From: Candidatus Egerieousia excrementavium
GTDB lineage: Bacteria > Bacteroidota > Bacteroidia > Bacteroidales > UBA932
DNA: 8,361 bases
Direction of reading: 5' to 3'
Assembly: GCA_017694275.1 (NCBI GenBank)
Contig: JADINB010000039.1
Location: forward strand, 1 to 8,361
Each line of letters begins with the position of its first letter. The first letter of the stretch is position 1. The translations under genes and the position numbers were made by a program. This document shows, piece after piece, positions 7,293 to 8,361 of this stretch. The notes below the pieces were generated by a model. The model saw nothing but the letters and a program-made list of their open reading frames with translations, searched no databases and was not told the origin of the DNA.

Positions 7293-7323
7293 CAAAGATA
7301 TAAAGTTTGAAAGCAATTCACAA
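7293..7323 (-). promoter_or_regulatory. Candidate Bacteroidota promoter reading leftward
   Basis: On the minus strand there is TTG (7323-7321), exactly 20 bases, then TATCTTTG (7300-7293), a perfect TAnnTTTG -7 box with a -33 TTG at the usual spacing. A second TTG directly upstream (7326-7324) gives an alternative spacing of 23. Predicted transcription start is about 7286-7290. Confidence 0.55.
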
Positions 7324-7335
7324 CAAAAAACGTGA

Positions 7336-7533
7336 TACTCATTGCGTTGTACAGTAGATTATGATTACCCCAAATTCCACCTGACCATGCATTGCTACTG
7401 TTGTAATGTAAGTAACGGTGATATTAAACTGTTGGAGCATAAGTCTGCAAAGTGGCTTACAAATGACGAACTAAATATGGTAGAATGGTTACCAGCAGAC
7501 ATTGCTATAATTGACAGATTAATGAATGAATAA
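7336..7533 (+). pseudogene. C-terminal remnant of a NUDIX (MutT-type) hydrolase
   Basis: The frame from about 7351 reads TVDYDYPKFHLTMHCY, then LLEHKSAKWLTNDEL and VEWLPADIAIIDRL before TAA. This is the typical C-terminal half of small bacterial (deoxy)nucleoside triphosphate pyrophosphohydrolases, which hydrolyse oxidised or non-canonical nucleotides. Intact family members are roughly 130-140 residues and carry the Nudix box (GX5EX7REUXEEXGU) before this region. Here an in-frame TGA at 7333-7335 precedes the match, and no frame in about 100 bases upstream encodes a Nudix box, so the catalytic half is gone. The only start codons in frame are a TTG at 7342 and an internal ATG at 7387. The upstream bases hold a minus-strand promoter instead, consistent with a deletion or rearrangement junction near 7340-7350. 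Confidence 0.75.
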
Positions 7534-7551
7534 CATACTTGTTTTATTCTG

Positions 7552-7605
7552 CATTGGCTTACTGACAGCAAAGCGATAGATGTGGATTACGTTCCTGATA
7601 AATGA
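7552..7605 (+). pseudogene. Possible second, more decayed NUDIX tail remnant
   Basis: In the frame from 7552 the translation is HWLTDSKAIDVDYVPDK followed by TGA. Set against the tail of the preceding remnant, KWLTNDELNMVEWLPAD, it shares W-L-T, the V and the P at the same spacing, with conservative changes at several other positions. Only 17 residues are involved and the reading is open to chance. If real, it is a trace of a tandem paralogue or of a duplicated 3' end. Confidence 0.22.
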
Positions 7606-7885
7606 TATTTTTGCATACAGCTGATTTTCTATAATATATAAAAATAAATTCTAATATTGGCAGACTGAGGCAAATTATAAAAAAGCCACTATAATACTGC
7701 CGTATCACACTTTTAATGTCAGAAACTGGATGGGCAAAGCAAGGGTTGTGCTGTTCCGTTTCCTGCTTCTGCTTGACGATGATAAAGTCTGTACCCTCCT
7801 TAAACAGAGTGATGCACAGACAATTTTACGGCCTCCATATACTGAAAACTGAATAGCCGCATTACAAAATCCCTATAATCAGGTA
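7606..7885. other. AT-rich and low-coding spacer before the TetR gene
   Basis: No confident gene. About 7620-7700 is strongly AT-rich. An isolated perfect -7 box, TATTTTTG, lies at 7606-7613 with no -33 partner. On the minus strand, one frame is open for 88 codons (7825 down to 7562) without any ATG, GTG or TTG start; it is treated in the findings as a possible remnant or dispersed repeat. Confidence 0.5.
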
Positions 7886-7916
7886 TTGCCGAATAGTTTC
7901 ATGCCCGGTACCTTTA
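7886..7916 (+). promoter_or_regulatory. Candidate promoter of the TetR-family gene
   Basis: TTG at 7886-7888, exactly 20 bases, then TACCTTTA at 7909-7916, which matches TAnnTTTG except for the last base. The predicted start near 7920-7923 leaves a leader of about 25 bases before ATG 7946. No convincing inverted-repeat operator is visible around it, although autoregulation is common for TetR genes. Confidence 0.5.
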
Positions 7917-7945
7917 CAAAAAATCAAAGACCTTGTTCATCATAA

Positions 7946-8361
7946 ATGCAAGTGCTGAAAGAGGACATAAGGGATCGGATATTGACGATTGCCAGGCAGC
8001 AATTCGAGAAGAAAGACTATTCAAAAACTTCCATGCGCGAAATAGCGGAGTTGGCTGGGGTTGGTGTCGGGAATATCTACAACTACTTCACGAACAAAGA
8101 CGAACTGTTCCGTGAGGTGGTTCATCCTGTCTTGTGTGCTTTGGAAGCCATGCTGCAAGAACACCACGGCATACGGGGCGAAGATATTATGCTGATGCGG
8201 TCGGAAAAATACCTGAAATCCTGCATTGATGAATATGTTTCGCTTATAGACAAACACCGTTCGCTAATGGAAATACTGTTGTTCCGTGCGCAAGGTTCTT
8301 CATTGGAACGCTTCCGTGAGAATTATACCGACCGTTCCACGGAATTGGTTAAGGCGTGGTT
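7946..8361 (+). CDS. TetR/AcrR-family transcriptional regulator, N-terminal part
   Basis: 138 codons are visible and the frame is open at the right edge; full-length TetR proteins are usually 190-220 residues. ATG 7946 is the only sensible start: the codon before it (7943-7945) is an in-frame TAA, and the next Met is inside the helix-turn-helix. Residues 8-55 form the classic TetR DNA-binding domain: DRILTIARQQFEKKDY, then TSMREIAELAGVGVGNIYNY (28-47), then FTNKDELF (48-55). The rest is the start of the helical ligand-binding and dimerisation domain, whose ligand cannot be predicted. Many TetR regulators repress an adjacent efflux operon, so the gene just beyond this window is the likely target. 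GC content and codon choice (CGT, CGC, CGG arginine) look somewhat richer than in the spacer before it. Confidence 0.9.
   Translation, partial: MQVLKEDIRDRILTIARQQFEKKDYSKTSMREIAELAGVGVGNIYNYFTNKDELFREVVHPVLCALEAMLQEHHGIRGEDIMLMRSEKYLKSCIDEYVSLIDKHRSLMEILLFRAQGSSLERFRENYTDRSTELVKAW

Noticed and set aside
8021..8257. 78-codon minus-strand frame opposite the TetR gene
   Set aside because: The plus-strand frame encodes an unmistakable TetR helix-turn-helix, so this is its antisense shadow.

Overview
The window looks like a chromosomal segment from a Bacteroidota bacterium, most likely Bacteroidales. The reasons are the protein families, the near absence of Shine-Dalgarno sequences before starts, and promoter-like sites of the Bacteroides type (TTG, about 20 bases, TAnnTTTG). 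Species cannot be fixed from the sequence alone.

Layout, left to right. (1) Positions 1-1967, plus strand: the 3' part of a HAD-family hydrolase gene, then 19 bases later a complete AGCS-family sodium:alanine/glycine symporter, probably co-transcribed. (2) Positions 1945-3937, minus strand: a MATE-family efflux transporter followed by a cytidylate kinase-like protein, overlapping by 11 bases and so probably translationally coupled. The kinase gene ends tail-to-tail inside the symporter gene (23-base overlap). (3) Positions 3938-4015: a 78-base divergent promoter region in which the two start regions carry near-identical sequence in mirror orientation. (4) Positions 4016-6994, plus strand: a 992-residue protein with two receiver-like domains joined to the ATP-binding domain of PEP synthase/pyruvate phosphate dikinase. 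It lacks the usual phosphohistidine and PEP/pyruvate domains and ends in a different C-terminal domain, so the name PEP synthase would mislead. (5) Positions 6995-7945: almost 1 kb with no intact gene. It holds a directional intrinsic terminator and a matching promoter on the minus strand, which together outline a small RNA of about 86 nt. It also holds the C-terminal remnant of a NUDIX (MutT-type) hydrolase, possibly a second more decayed remnant, and an AT-rich stretch. (6) Positions 7946-8361: the start of a TetR-family regulator running off the window, with a good candidate promoter.

The left two-thirds is compact chromosome, with genes overlapping or spaced by tens of bases. The stretch after 6994 has the look of an eroded or rearranged junction ahead of an accessory regulator gene. 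The observations most worth following are the architecture of the 992-residue protein, the candidate minus-strand small RNA, and the mirrored promoter region.
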